From Vreelandella hamiltonii (GTDB lineage Bacteria; Pseudomonadota; Gammaproteobacteria; Pseudomonadales; Halomonadaceae), in assembly GCF_014651775.1 (NCBI RefSeq), contig NZ_BMXN01000004.1, forward strand, positions 185,454-249,453: a stretch of 64,000 nucleotides of DNA. Reading direction: 5' to 3'. A program made the position numbers and the translations under genes. How positions within the stretch are numbered: position 1 is the stretch's first letter; each line of letters begins with the position of its first letter. The notes under the pieces were generated by a model that ran no database searches, was not told the origin of the DNA, and saw nothing but the letters and a program-made list of their open reading frames with translations. Of the stretch, positions 34,673-43,214 are shown piece after piece.

Positions 34673-35272
34673 TCAGGCGGCCTGCTCGGAGGATGGGGGC
34701 ATGGGCTCGGTCGGATCACTGGGCTCGCCCCCTCGGGCCTGGTTCATCTCGCTTTGCTCTCGGGCAGCTTCAAGGCGGGCTTCCAGCAGGTACTGACGCG
34801 CTTGGGCGGCCACCTGCAGGTCCTTGGGTGAGGGGTCGGCGGGGGCAAGGGCTGCGGCAATCACGGTCTGCATTTTTTCGATGGTGGCCTGGGGGTCCCC
34901 AGGCACCGGGCCATAGTCGATGGACACTTCACCCGCGACCGCATAGCGCTGCCCATCAGGGCCGATTTCGTACTCGTAGGTGGCGCCTCCCGTATAAGGC
35001 CCGCCAACGGTTTGGTGCGCCATTTCGTGCTGGCGCACCGCGCGATCGGTCTGTTTGAGCTGCTCCAGCTGCTGGATCTCTTCGGGTTCCAGTGGGGTGC
35101 CGTCGGGGCGGGTGGGGCCCGCCGTTGCCGAGGCCGTTTCATCGCTGGCAGCTTCCTCGTCGGCATCGCCTGTGCGCTGGGCTTGGGGTTCGGCAGTGAC
35201 CCGTGCGTTGGGCAGGGTCGGCGAAGGCCAGAGCGTTGCGCTGTAGGAAGCGCCGAGTGATGAAAGATCCAT
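34673..35272 (-). CDS. CJM1_0395-type putative metalloprotease (SprA-related)
   Basis: This 199-residue protein has a conserved core RAVRQHEMAHQTVGGPYTGG, where HEMAH is an HExxH zinc site. YEYEIGPDGQRYAVAGEVSI and IEKMQTVIAAALAPADPSPK follow. Family members are described only as putative metalloproteases and relate to catalase-domain SprA proteins. The first 70 residues are low complexity (Ala, Glu, Pro, Thr) and the C-terminal 30 are also disordered. No signal peptide is visible. It is convergent with the PAS-GGDEF-EAL gene. Confidence 0.78.
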   Translation of the reverse strand: MDLSSLGASYSATLWPSPTLPNARVTAEPQAQRTGDADEEAASDETASATAGPTRPDGTPLEPEEIQQLEQLKQTDRAVRQHEMAHQTVGGPYTGGATYEYEIGPDGQRYAVAGEVSIDYGPVPGDPQATIEKMQTVIAAALAPADPSPKDLQVAAQARQYLLEARLEAAREQSEMNQARGGEPSDPTEPMPPSSEQAA

Positions 35273-35344
35273 GAGCAGTTACCGATATGATGATCGTATC
35301 CAGTATGATGCAGTATCAGCGACACTACTCGATTACGCAACGCC

Positions 35345-35575
35345 ATGCCTTCCATTGACGTGATGATCCATTTGACGGCAGCCGAATGCCTAGCCCATTA
35401 CGAAGGGCAGTACGACAACGTGCGCGCGCGCAGCGTGGATGGCCGCTGGGTGATCTTCCCGGCCACTGCATTGCGCCGCGTAGTGGGACGTGACGGCGTG
35501 AATGGCGTGTTTCGACTGTTCTTTACCGATCAGGGTAAATTCCACGATATTGTGCCTTTGGCACCGCATGCCTAG
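35345..35575 (+). CDS. DUF2835 family protein
   Basis: This 76-residue cytoplasmic protein matches the DUF2835 pattern IHLTAAECLAHYEGQYDNVR, then GRWVIFPATALRRVVGRDGV and GVFRLFFTDQGKF. Function is unknown. It is divergent from the metalloprotease-like gene across about 70 bp and is not obviously linked to the monooxygenase-like gene downstream, which has its own -10 motif. Confidence 0.85.
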   Translation: MPSIDVMIHLTAAECLAHYEGQYDNVRARSVDGRWVIFPATALRRVVGRDGVNGVFRLFFTDQGKFHDIVPLAPHA

Positions 35576-35598
35576 CTGTGCCCGTGGGGTTTTCTCTC

Positions 35599-35604
35599 TA
35601 TAAT
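35599..35604 (+). promoter_or_regulatory. Putative -10 box before the ABM-domain gene
   Basis: A perfect TATAAT lies 86 bp before the start at 35690. No convincing -35 box is seen at the right distance. Confidence 0.35.
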
Positions 35605-35689
35605 GTAGCCGTGTGCTTCAGGCGTACCCACCTGAATGCCTGCAACCCGCCTACCCGGCAGTGGTTGCCTACTTATCAGGAGATCACCC

Positions 35690-36271
35690 ATGTCTACCTC
35701 ACCTGTCACCTTGATGGTGGCGCGTCGCGTGGCCAATGGCCGCTATCAGGACTTCATCCGTTGGCTCAACGAAGGCCGTGAGCTGGCTGCCGACTTTCCG
35801 GGCTATCTGGGCTCAGGGGTGCTGGCACCGCCCCAGGACGATGACGAATATCAGATCATTTTCCGTTTCGAAAGCGCAGAGCGACTCGCTTCCTGGGAGC
35901 ACTCCGCTTCGCGCCATGCCTGGCTGCAGCGCGGCAAAGGGCTCTACGATGCACCTCACGAGCACCGCGCTACCGGTCTGGATAGCTGGTTCAACGTGGC
36001 CCCCAATGGCGCTGCGCCCCCGCGTTGGAAACAAGCCGTCGCCGTCTGGCTGGCATTTTTTCCTGTCTCATTGCTGTTTCACTGGCTGTTTGGTGGCCTG
36101 CTGGCCGAGTGGGCGCTGATTCCACGCGTGTTGCTCAGTACGCTGGTGCTGACGCCCGTGATGGTATTTGTCTTTATTCCGCTTTCAACGCGGTTGCTGG
36201 CGCCTTGGCTGCAGGGAAAATGGTCACCGATGGATGTGATTCACCGTATGTGGCAACAGTACAGGACATGA
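35690..36271 (+). CDS. Antibiotic biosynthesis monooxygenase (ABM)-domain membrane protein
   Basis: This 193-residue protein joins an N-terminal ABM/dimeric alpha-beta-barrel domain (residues 1-100; VARRVANGRYQDFIRWLNEG, YQIIFRFESAERLASWEHSA) to two C-terminal transmembrane helices (about 113-135 and 140-165). Such fusions are annotated only as ABM-domain membrane proteins; the substrate is unknown and oxygenase activity is unproven. The ATG at 35690 with CAGGAG upstream is preferred over an upstream in-frame start. Confidence 0.85.
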   Translation: MSTSPVTLMVARRVANGRYQDFIRWLNEGRELAADFPGYLGSGVLAPPQDDDEYQIIFRFESAERLASWEHSASRHAWLQRGKGLYDAPHEHRATGLDSWFNVAPNGAAPPRWKQAVAVWLAFFPVSLLFHWLFGGLLAEWALIPRVLLSTLVLTPVMVFVFIPLSTRLLAPWLQGKWSPMDVIHRMWQQYRT

Positions 36272-36521
36272 CTCGTGGCGATTCTTGTGACCACTGTTTT
36301 TAGTGATTTATTATAATTAAAAACAGGTGATTAAGTTTTTTCTAAAATGCGCTGAAAGACGCTTTTCGCAAAGACGTGCTAAATATTCTCAGTGCTCCGA
36401 TGTCTCGATGGGGTTCAACGCTGCAATAGTGCTAAGCTGAAATCATCAAGCTAACGCGTGCAGTCAATGGATGCTGGCACCAGCCTAAACGCTGAGTACC
36501 AAATCGCCTTATGGAGTAGTC

Positions 36522-37193
36522 ATGATCCGCGTACATCACCTGGAAAAATCACGTTCTCACCGAATTTTGTGGCTGTTGGAGGCTCTCGAGCTGGAGTATG
36601 ACATCGAGGTCTATCAGCGCGACCCGAAAACACAGCAAGCCCCTGACGCTCTTAAAAAAGTGCACCCGTTGGGCAAGTCACCCGTGATTACCGATGGCGA
36701 ACTGACCGTCGCCGAGTCGGGGGCAATCATCGATTATCTGGTCAACCGATACGGAAAAGAACGTTTCCAGCCCTCGGCGGAGAACAGTAACGAGTGGGTT
36801 AATTATCGTTACTGGATGCATTATGCCGAAGGCTCTTTAATGCCGCTGTTGGTGATGGGATTGGTATTTAGTCAAATTCCTAAACAATCGCCGTGGTTCG
36901 TCAGGCCCATTGCCCAGGGTATTAGCGGCACTGTTCAAAAACGCTTCCTGCAACCACAGTTGAAACAACATCTTGGCATGATCGAGTCGCACTTGAAGGC
37001 CCACGGCAATTTTGCCGGTGAGTTCCCGAGCGGTGCGGACGTTCAAATGAGCTTTCCCATGCAGGCCGTGGCCGCCACCCAATCGCTGGATGCCTTTCCG
37101 GCGATTACCGCCTTCGTGGCACGTATTCAGCAGGACCCGGCCTGGCAACGGGTCGTGGAACGCGCAGGGCCACTGACCATGCCCGGTGAGTGA
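36522..37193 (+). CDS. Glutathione S-transferase family protein
   Basis: This 223-residue protein has a thioredoxin-fold N-terminus (MIRVHHLEKSRSHRILWLLE, HPLGKSPVITDGELTVAESG with the cis-Pro and ESG glutathione contact). The C-terminal helical domain contains a conserved-type hydrophobic stretch (SLMPLLVMGLVFSQIP). It conjugates or reduces substrates with glutathione; the specific role is unknown. The 250 bp before it (36272-36521) are A+T-rich with no gene and presumably carry its promoter. The next gene starts within a few bases of its stop. Confidence 0.9.
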   Translation: MIRVHHLEKSRSHRILWLLEALELEYDIEVYQRDPKTQQAPDALKKVHPLGKSPVITDGELTVAESGAIIDYLVNRYGKERFQPSAENSNEWVNYRYWMHYAEGSLMPLLVMGLVFSQIPKQSPWFVRPIAQGISGTVQKRFLQPQLKQHLGMIESHLKAHGNFAGEFPSGADVQMSFPMQAVAATQSLDAFPAITAFVARIQQDPAWQRVVERAGPLTMPGE

Positions 37194-37201
37194 CCGCTGC
37201 C

Positions 37202-39763
37202 ATGCTGCGCAACGTCGATGGGCGTGCTAGACAGGCCGTTTACCAAGGTTTTCTGATGGTGGTGCTGTTCGGTATGGCATCTCCAGCGGTGGCCGCAGAA
37301 ATGCTGCGTGTCGGGGTTTATCACAACCCGCCTAAACTGTTTACGGACGACCAGGGGCAATTGCGTGGTGTGCTGGGTGAGCTGCTCTCGGCAATGGCCT
37401 TGAAAGAGCAGTGGCAGCTGGAAAGCGTCCCGTGTGATTTTCAACAGTGCCTGACGCTGCTGGAGCAGGATGCCATCGACCTGTTGCCGGACTTGGCGTG
37501 GAGCGAAGAGCGTGCCCAGCGCTTCGCCTTTCATGCCGAGCCCGTCATGCACAGTTGGTCACAGCTCTATCAGCCCAGCGACAGCCGCGTCGAGGCCATT
37601 CTTGACCTCGAACAACAGCGTGTTGCGGTGGTGGAGGGCTCCATCCAGCAGAGCTATCTGTTGACCGTGACGCAGCGCTTCGACATCGACGTCATGTGGC
37701 TGCCGGTGGATAGTTTCGCGGCGGGTTTTCAGGCAGTGGCGCTGGGGGATGCCGATCTGGTGGCCTCCAATCATCTGTTTGGCGACTGGCGAGCCAATGA
37801 CTATGGTTTGCGTGAAACGCCGATCATTTTCCAGCCTTCACGGCTCTTTTATGCCGCCTCGCCTAGCCTGGACAGCCACATTCTCGAGCGCATCGACGCC
37901 ACCCTGGTGGAGTGGAAAAACGACGCTGCGTCGACGTACTACGAGACGCTGAGCGCTTGGCGCGCCCACAGCCTGCCTGCACCCTTGGCGCCACGTTGGC
38001 TATGGTGGCTGGGTGGCGTGTTGATCGTGGTATTGGTGATAGCGCTGGCGGGCAATGTCCTGCTGCGGCGACGGGAGAGCCTCAACCGGCAGCAGCTCTC
38101 TACTCACGAGCATATGCTGACCAGTATTCTGGATAGCGTGGATGCCTATATCTACATCAAGACTCCTGACCTCAAATACCGCTATGTGAACCATCAGATC
38201 TGTGACCTGTTTGCTCGGCCGGTCGATCAGATCATCGGCCAGGGGGACGATGCCTTTTTCGATGCGGCCAGCGCTGCAGAAATGGCCGAGGTAGACCGTC
38301 GGGTGCTGGCAACAGGCAAGAAAACGACGGTCGAAGAGCATAACGTGCTCCAGGGGGAAGAGCGGGTGCGTACCTTCCTGTCGGTCAAAATGCCGCTGGT
38401 CATGTCTCCGGGAGAAGCGCCCAGCCTGTGCGGTATTTCCACCGAGCTGACCGATTACCTGGAGATGCAGTCGCGTACCCACCATCTGGCGTTTTATGAT
38501 GCCTTGACCGGTTTGCCCAACCGTCGCCTGCTGCTCGAATCACTGGCCGAAGCCACTCACAGCACCTCTGGGGGCTACAGCGCCCTGCTGATCGTGGACC
38601 TCGACAATTTCCGTCTGGTCAATGACATACAGGGCCACGACAGCGGCGACCAGCTGCTCGTCAACGTGGCAGAAAACCTGCAGCAGCGGTTGACTCAGGA
38701 TGCGATCTTGGCACGCTTCAGCAGCGATGAGTTCGTGATTCTGATCAATCGGCTTGGCGAGCAGCAGCATGAGGCTGCTTCCTACGTCGAGCGCGTGGCT
38801 CGGCAGTTGCTGGACACCATTTCGCAGTTGCGCAATGACCGAGCGCTACCGATCACGGCCAGCGTGGGGATCGCCCTCTTCGATGGCGCTGGCAACCCCA
38901 TGAACGGGGTGTTGCAACAGGCCGACATGGCGCTGCAGCAGGCCAAATCATCCGGGGGCAATACGCTGCGTTTCTTCAATGTGGACATGCAGACCAGCGT
39001 ATTGGAGCGAGCGAGCCTGGAAGGTGATCTGCACCAGGCGTTGCAGCGTCAGGAACTGGCGCTGCATTATCAGGTACAGGTGGATCATCAGGGAGTGACG
39101 ACCGGCGTGGAAGCGCTGTTGCGCTGGTACCATCCCCAGCGCGGCTGGGTGTCGCCAGGCACGTTCATTCCGCTGGCTGAAGAAAACGGCTTGATCGTGC
39201 CCATTGGCTACTGGGTCTTGCGATGTGCATGCGAGCAGTTGGCCAAGTGGTCGAATCAGCCTTCCTACGCGTCGCTGACCGTCTCTGTGAACGTCAGCTC
39301 GGTGCAGTTCCAGCAGCCGGAGTTCGTGCGCAACGTGGAAGCCCTGCTGGCCGAAACCCAGGCGCCGCCGGGGCGGCTGGTGCTGGAAGTAACGGAAAGC
39401 CTGCTGATGCGAGAGCCCACGCGAGTGCGCAACACCATGCTCAAATTGAGGGCCCAGGGGATTCGCTTTGCGCTGGATGATTTCGGCACCGGCTACTCCT
39501 CCCTGAGCTACTTGAAACGTCTGCCTCTGGATGAGCTGAAGATCGATCAGTCTTTCATTCGTGAGCTGTTGACCGACAAGACCGATGCCGCCATCGTCGA
39601 TACCACGATCCTTCTGGCGGTCAGCCTCGGGCTGACCGTGGTCGCCGAAGGTGTGGAGAAAAAGGAGCAGCTGGACTGGCTGAAAGGGCACGGCTGCTAC
39701 CGTTATCAAGGCTACCTGTTTGGTCGTCCTACACCGATCGAGTATCTGTTCGAGTCCTACTAG
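37202..39763 (+). CDS. Periplasmic-binding-domain PAS GGDEF(degenerate)-EAL phosphodiesterase
   Basis: This about 853-residue inner-membrane protein has a signal sequence (about 1-31, ending AVAA), a periplasmic type-3 solute-binding domain (about 35-250; LRVGVYHNPPKLF, DLLPDLAWSEERAQRF), a TM helix (about 262-285) and a PAS domain (about 297-415). A GGDEF-fold domain carries SSDEF (507-511) instead of GGDEF, and an intact EAL domain follows (VEALLRW with Glu637; DDFGTGYSS; EGVEK). The cyclase half should be inactive, so the protein is likely a phosphodiesterase sensing an amino-acid-like ligand outside the membrane. ATG 37202 is preferred; a GTG at 37190 overlaps the GST stop. Confidence 0.93.
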   Translation: MLRNVDGRARQAVYQGFLMVVLFGMASPAVAAEMLRVGVYHNPPKLFTDDQGQLRGVLGELLSAMALKEQWQLESVPCDFQQCLTLLEQDAIDLLPDLAWSEERAQRFAFHAEPVMHSWSQLYQPSDSRVEAILDLEQQRVAVVEGSIQQSYLLTVTQRFDIDVMWLPVDSFAAGFQAVALGDADLVASNHLFGDWRANDYGLRETPIIFQPSRLFYAASPSLDSHILERIDATLVEWKNDAASTYYETLSAWRAHSLPAPLAPRWLWWLGGVLIVVLVIALAGNVLLRRRESLNRQQLSTHEHMLTSILDSVDAYIYIKTPDLKYRYVNHQICDLFARPVDQIIGQGDDAFFDAASAAEMAEVDRRVLATGKKTTVEEHNVLQGEERVRTFLSVKMPLVMSPGEAPSLCGISTELTDYLEMQSRTHHLAFYDALTGLPNRRLLLESLAEATHSTSGGYSALLIVDLDNFRLVNDIQGHDSGDQLLVNVAENLQQRLTQDAILARFSSDEFVILINRLGEQQHEAASYVERVARQLLDTISQLRNDRALPITASVGIALFDGAGNPMNGVLQQADMALQQAKSSGGNTLRFFNVDMQTSVLERASLEGDLHQALQRQELALHYQVQVDHQGVTTGVEALLRWYHPQRGWVSPGTFIPLAEENGLIVPIGYWVLRCACEQLAKWSNQPSYASLTVSVNVSSVQFQQPEFVRNVEALLAETQAPPGRLVLEVTESLLMREPTRVRNTMLKLRAQGIRFALDDFGTGYSSLSYLKRLPLDELKIDQSFIRELLTDKTDAAIVDTTILLAVSLGLTVVAEGVEKKEQLDWLKGHGCYRYQGYLFGRPTPIEYLFESY

Positions 39764-39789
39764 CCGAGCGCGCGCAAGCCTTCGTCTCA

Positions 39790-39840
39790 AAACGCCTACC
39801 CCAGTGAAACGCCCACCACAGCAAAACGCCCACCCCATGG
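39790..39840 (+). repeat. Three 17-bp imperfect tandem repeats
   Basis: AAACGCCTACCCCAGTG, AAACGCCCACCACAGCA and AAACGCCCACCCCATGG follow head to tail without gaps between convergent genes. The third forms the left arm of the nhaD terminator, so the first two look like decayed copies of that arm. Confidence 0.7.
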
Positions 39841-39851
39841 AGGGGTGGGCG
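39823..39851 (-). terminator. Intrinsic terminator of nhaD
   Basis: On the minus strand CGCCCACCCC, a 5-nt loop and GGGGTGGGCG are followed by TTTT. It starts 31 bp after the nhaD stop. The convergent phosphodiesterase gene ends about 60 bp away on the other side. Confidence 0.75.
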
Positions 39852-39881
39852 TTGCCAGAACGGTGGTCAGGCCGTCAGTGC

Positions 39882-41360
39882 TCAGCCGTATACCGAAAAG
39901 CTGCCTGCGTTGAGCCACAGGTGCACGATGATGCTGGCAATGTAGCCCAGCAAGATGACCGGCGCCCAGCGCAGGTGCCCCATGAAGGTATAGTAGCCGC
40001 GTGCCTGGCCCATGACGGCCACGCCCGCCGCCGAGCCAATCGACAGCAGGCTACCCCCGACCCCGGCGGTCAGCGTGATCAACAGCCAGTGCCCGTGGGA
40101 CATGTCCGGCTGCATGGTCAGTACCGCGAACATCACCGGAATGTTATCCACCACGGCTGACACGACACCCAGCGCAATATTGGCCCAGGTAGCGTCCCAG
40201 TTGGTGTACAGCGCGTCCGAGAGTAGCCCCAGGTAACCCATGAAGCCCAAGCCGCCCACGCACATGACCACCCCGTAGAAGAACAGCAGCGTATCCCACT
40301 CGGCGCGGGCCACGCGGTTGAAGACGTCGAAGGGCACCACGCCGCCCAGTTGCTCAAGCTTTTTGTTGTCGCCCAGGCGGCTGTAGCGTTCGCGCTTGCG
40401 CTCCAGCGAACGGGGCAGGCTTTGGCGCAGGTAGTAGCCAAAGAACTGCAGATAGCCCAAGCCCGTCATCATGCCCAGTACCGGGGGCAGGTGCAGCAGC
40501 GTATGGCAGGCGACGGCGGTGGTGATGGTCAGCAGGAACAGCGCAATGATGCGGCGTGCACCGCGCTTGAGCTGCACGTCCTCATAGACACTGTTGGGTT
40601 TCTGGTTCTTGATGAACATGCTCATGATGACGGCAGGGATCAGGAAGTTGACCAGCGACGGAATGAACAGGATGAAAAATTCCTGAAACTGGATCAAGCC
40701 GGCCTGCCAGACCATGAGTGTCGTGATATCGCCAAAAGGACTAAAAGCACCGCCCGCATTGGCAGCCACCACGATATTGATACACGCGAGATTGATAAAG
40801 CGTTTATCGCCTTCTGCCACTTTAGTAATAACGGCACACATCAAAAGTGCCGTGGTCAAGTTGTCGGCAATCGGGGAAAGCATAAAAGCCAAACCCCCGG
40901 TCAACCAGAATAGCGTGCGGTAATTGAAGCCTTTACGCAGCATCCATGAACGCAGTGCATCAAAGACTCGACGCTCTTCCATGGCGTTGATATAGGTCAT
41001 GGCGACCAGCAGGAACAGCATTAGCTCGGTGAACTCCAGCAGCGTCACCCGAAACGCATATTCCGACGTTTCCGACATGCCGTTCTGGACGTACACCCAG
41101 CCAATGAGTCCCCATATCACCCCCGCTGCCACCAGCACGGGCTTGGACTTGCGCATGTGGATCTTCTCTTCGGCCATGACCAGCGCGTAGGCCAGCACGA
41201 AGATGGCCACGGCAAAAAAGCCAATGGCAGAACTGGTCAAGTCGATCTCGCCCGTGACCGCAAAGGCGGCCGGGCTTGCCAGCAGTAGTAAAGCCGCTAA
41301 CAAAAAAAGCCAGCCACGAGTCCATCGAGGCTGGCCAGGGTCATGATGCAACGTCAACAT
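39882..41360 (-). CDS. nhaD: Na+/H+ antiporter NhaD
   Basis: This 492-residue polytopic inner-membrane protein of the ion transporter superfamily exports Na+ (and Li+) in exchange for protons, important under salt and alkaline stress. It starts with a hydrophobic segment ending AAFAVTGEIDL and has about 12 helices. MSETSEYAFRVTLLEFTELMLF, LSPIADNLTTALLMC and NAGGAFSPFGDITTLMVW are typical of NhaD from Vibrio, Alkalimonas and Halomonas. AAGGAT precedes the ATG. The 240-bp leader is A+T-rich and contains several perfect inverted repeats and a plus-strand terminator. Confidence 0.95.
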   Translation of the reverse strand: MLTLHHDPGQPRWTRGWLFLLAALLLLASPAAFAVTGEIDLTSSAIGFFAVAIFVLAYALVMAEEKIHMRKSKPVLVAAGVIWGLIGWVYVQNGMSETSEYAFRVTLLEFTELMLFLLVAMTYINAMEERRVFDALRSWMLRKGFNYRTLFWLTGGLAFMLSPIADNLTTALLMCAVITKVAEGDKRFINLACINIVVAANAGGAFSPFGDITTLMVWQAGLIQFQEFFILFIPSLVNFLIPAVIMSMFIKNQKPNSVYEDVQLKRGARRIIALFLLTITTAVACHTLLHLPPVLGMMTGLGYLQFFGYYLRQSLPRSLERKRERYSRLGDNKKLEQLGGVVPFDVFNRVARAEWDTLLFFYGVVMCVGGLGFMGYLGLLSDALYTNWDATWANIALGVVSAVVDNIPVMFAVLTMQPDMSHGHWLLITLTAGVGGSLLSIGSAAGVAVMGQARGYYTFMGHLRWAPVILLGYIASIIVHLWLNAGSFSVYG

Positions 41361-41386
41361 GGCGTGTTTATCCTTATAATGATGAG

Positions 41387-41494
41387 AAGAAAGGGGTTAA
41401 TAAGCCACGCCAGTTTAACAACCTATATTGCATTGCAATACGGAATAAAACCGAATGAAAAGCGACATGACGTAAGCGATTACGTCTTTTTTTT
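41387..41494 (+). ncRNA. Candidate antisense small RNA in the nhaD leader
   Basis: A perfect terminator on the plus strand (41469-41494) has no plus-strand gene in front of it. A TATAAT (41375-41380) stands at the right distance to start a transcript of about 108 nt that would be antisense to the nhaD leader. It would contain the palindrome TATTGCA-T-TGCAATA (41426-41440) and the terminator hairpin. The -35 region is weak. This is a prediction from signals only. Confidence 0.3.
41469..41494 (+). terminator. Plus-strand intrinsic terminator in the nhaD leader
   Basis: GACGTAA-GCGA-TTACGTC is followed by eight T residues on the plus strand. The flanking genes (nhaD and the ABC operon) are both on the minus strand, where the hairpin has A residues before it and no T run after. 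Confidence 0.65.
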
Positions 41495-41522
41495 GAAATT
41501 ATCCGTTTCGCTAATAGTAAAG

Positions 41523-41545
41523 TACTCATAACAGTGTCATGAGTA
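41523..41545. repeat. Perfect inverted repeat TACTCAT-N9-ATGAGTA in the nhaD leader
   Basis: Seven-bp arms are separated by 9 bp, about 165-185 bp before the nhaD start. It could be an operator or a leader hairpin. No family consensus was recognised. Confidence 0.4.
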
Positions 41546-41600
41546 ACGGCTGTTGGGTCCCGCCCACTGCTTTAGTCGCCAATGAGCGGGAAAACGCTCG

Positions 41601-43214
41601 CTAGCGGGTCGCCATGGCCTCTTCCAGCCACCCCAGCTTCATTTGCGGCACCGACGCCAGCAGCGTCTGGGTGTAGTCGTCGAAGGGCGGGGCAAGTACC
41701 TCATCACGCTGTCCATAGCGGACGACCTTGCCCTGGTGCATCACCGCGATACTGTCGGCGATGGCTTTTACGGTGGCCAGGTCGTGGGTGATGAACAGAT
41801 ACGCCACGTTCTCTCTTTCCTGCAGACGCAGCAGCAGCTTCAGAATGCCGTCGGCCACCAGCGGGTCGAGCGCACTGGTCACTTCGTCGCAGATGATCAG
41901 CTTGGGCTTGGCCGCCAGGGCGCGGGCAATACAGACCCGCTGTTTCTGCCCCCCGGACAGCTCGGCGGGGTAGCGGTCGATGAAGCTTTCTCCCAGTTCG
42001 ATCTCATCGAGCAGTTCGATGACCCGTTGGCGTCGCGCCTTGCCTTTCAGGCCGAAATAGAACGTCAGCGGGCGGCCGATGATGGTTTCCACCGTGTGGC
42101 GTGGGTTCATGGCCACATCGGCCATCTGGTAGATCATCTGCAGTTCACGCAGCGTCTCCTTGCCGCGCTCGCCCAGGGTGTTGGGCAGGGCCCGGGACTG
42201 GAAGCTGACCTGCCCCTGGTTGGGCGGCAGCAGGCCGGTGATCACCCGAGCCAGGGTCGATTTGCCCGACCCGGACTCCCCGACGATGGCCAGCGTCTGG
42301 CCAGGGCTGACCGCCATGCTGACCTCGTGAAGCACGTTGCCTGCACTGTTGCTGTAGGCGGCGCTGACCTGCTCGATGGCCAGAACCGGCGTGTCTTCCG
42401 GCGTCTTGGCCGCATGATCGATAGAGCGCACCGAGACCAGCGCTTGGGTGTAGGGCTCTTGAGGGGCCTCGATGATCTGTCGCGTCGGGCCGTACTCCAC
42501 CATGGCGCCGTGACGCAGCACCATGATGTCGTCCGCCACTTGGGCCACCACGGCCAGGTCGTGGGTGATATACAGCGCGCCCACTCCCGTCTTGCTGATG
42601 GCATGCTTGATGGCGGCCAGAACGTCGATCTGGGTCGTCACATCCAGTGCAGTGGTCGGCTCATCGAAAATGATCAGGTCGGGCTCGGGGCACAGCGCCA
42701 TGGCCGTCATGGCCCGCTGCAGCTGGCCGCCGGAGACCTGATGCGGGTAGCGGCTGCCAAAGTGTTCCGGGTCAGGAAGGCCCAGCTGGCGGAACAGCTC
42801 CACGGCGCGCGCTTCGGCTTCCTTACGGCTGGCCAGGCCGTGGAGCAGGGTGGTCTCGATGACCTGTTCCATCAGCGTATGGGCAGGGTTGAACGCGGCG
42901 GCGGCCGACTGGGCCACGTAGCACACCTCTTTGCCGCGCAGCTGGCGCAGCGCCTTGGGCGAGCCGTCGAGAATGTTGCGGCCGTTGACCCAGACTTCGC
43001 CGCCCAGGCGTATGCCGCCCCGGCCATAGCCAGCCGGCGAGAGTCCGATGGTGGACTTGCCTGCCCCGGATTCGCCGATCAGCCCCAGCACCTTGCCGCG
43101 CTCCAGCGTCAGGTCGACCCCTTTGACGATGTTGATCTCCTGGGGCGGCTCGCCGGGAGGGTAGGCCGTGGCATCGATGGTCAGGTTGCGAATCGTTAAC
43201 AGCGTATCAGCCAC
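41601..43214 (-). CDS. Peptide/nickel-type ABC transporter, fused double ATPase
   Basis: This 537-residue protein has two ABC ATPase domains in tandem. The first has GESGAGKST and a VSGGQLQRAMTAMAL signature. The second has GESGSGKST, LSGGQKQRVCIARAL and Walker B LIICDEVTSALD. This is a DppD-DppF fusion as in GsiA/YejF-type systems and powers import of peptides or related solutes. It is the last gene of a minus-strand operon: HAD phosphatase, binding protein, two permeases, ATPase. It overlaps the preceding permease by eight bases. ALVSVRSIDHA between the domains acts as linker. Confidence 0.94.
   Translation of the reverse strand: MADTLLTIRNLTIDATAYPPGEPPQEINIVKGVDLTLERGKVLGLIGESGAGKSTIGLSPAGYGRGGIRLGGEVWVNGRNILDGSPKALRQLRGKEVCYVAQSAAAAFNPAHTLMEQVIETTLLHGLASRKEAEARAVELFRQLGLPDPEHFGSRYPHQVSGGQLQRAMTAMALCPEPDLIIFDEPTTALDVTTQIDVLAAIKHAISKTGVGALYITHDLAVVAQVADDIMVLRHGAMVEYGPTRQIIEAPQEPYTQALVSVRSIDHAAKTPEDTPVLAIEQVSAAYSNSAGNVLHEVSMAVSPGQTLAIVGESGSGKSTLARVITGLLPPNQGQVSFQSRALPNTLGERGKETLRELQMIYQMADVAMNPRHTVETIIGRPLTFYFGLKGKARRQRVIELLDEIELGESFIDRYPAELSGGQKQRVCIARALAAKPKLIICDEVTSALDPLVADGILKLLLRLQERENVAYLFITHDLATVKAIADSIAVMHQGKVVRYGQRDEVLAPPFDDYTQTLLASVPQMKLGWLEEAMATR

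Noticed and set aside
37190..37201. GTG start for the periplasmic-binding GGDEF-EAL protein
   Set aside because: Lacks a ribosome site and only adds four residues before an ATG; kept as an alternative.
39790..39840. Tandem repeats considered as a CRISPR array
   Set aside because: The units are 17 bp, contiguous and without spacers, and no cas genes are present.
41643..43199. Plus-strand open frame (518 codons) opposite the fused ABC ATPase
   Set aside because: Shadow of a gene with clear Walker and signature motifs; no ribosome site or recognisable domain.
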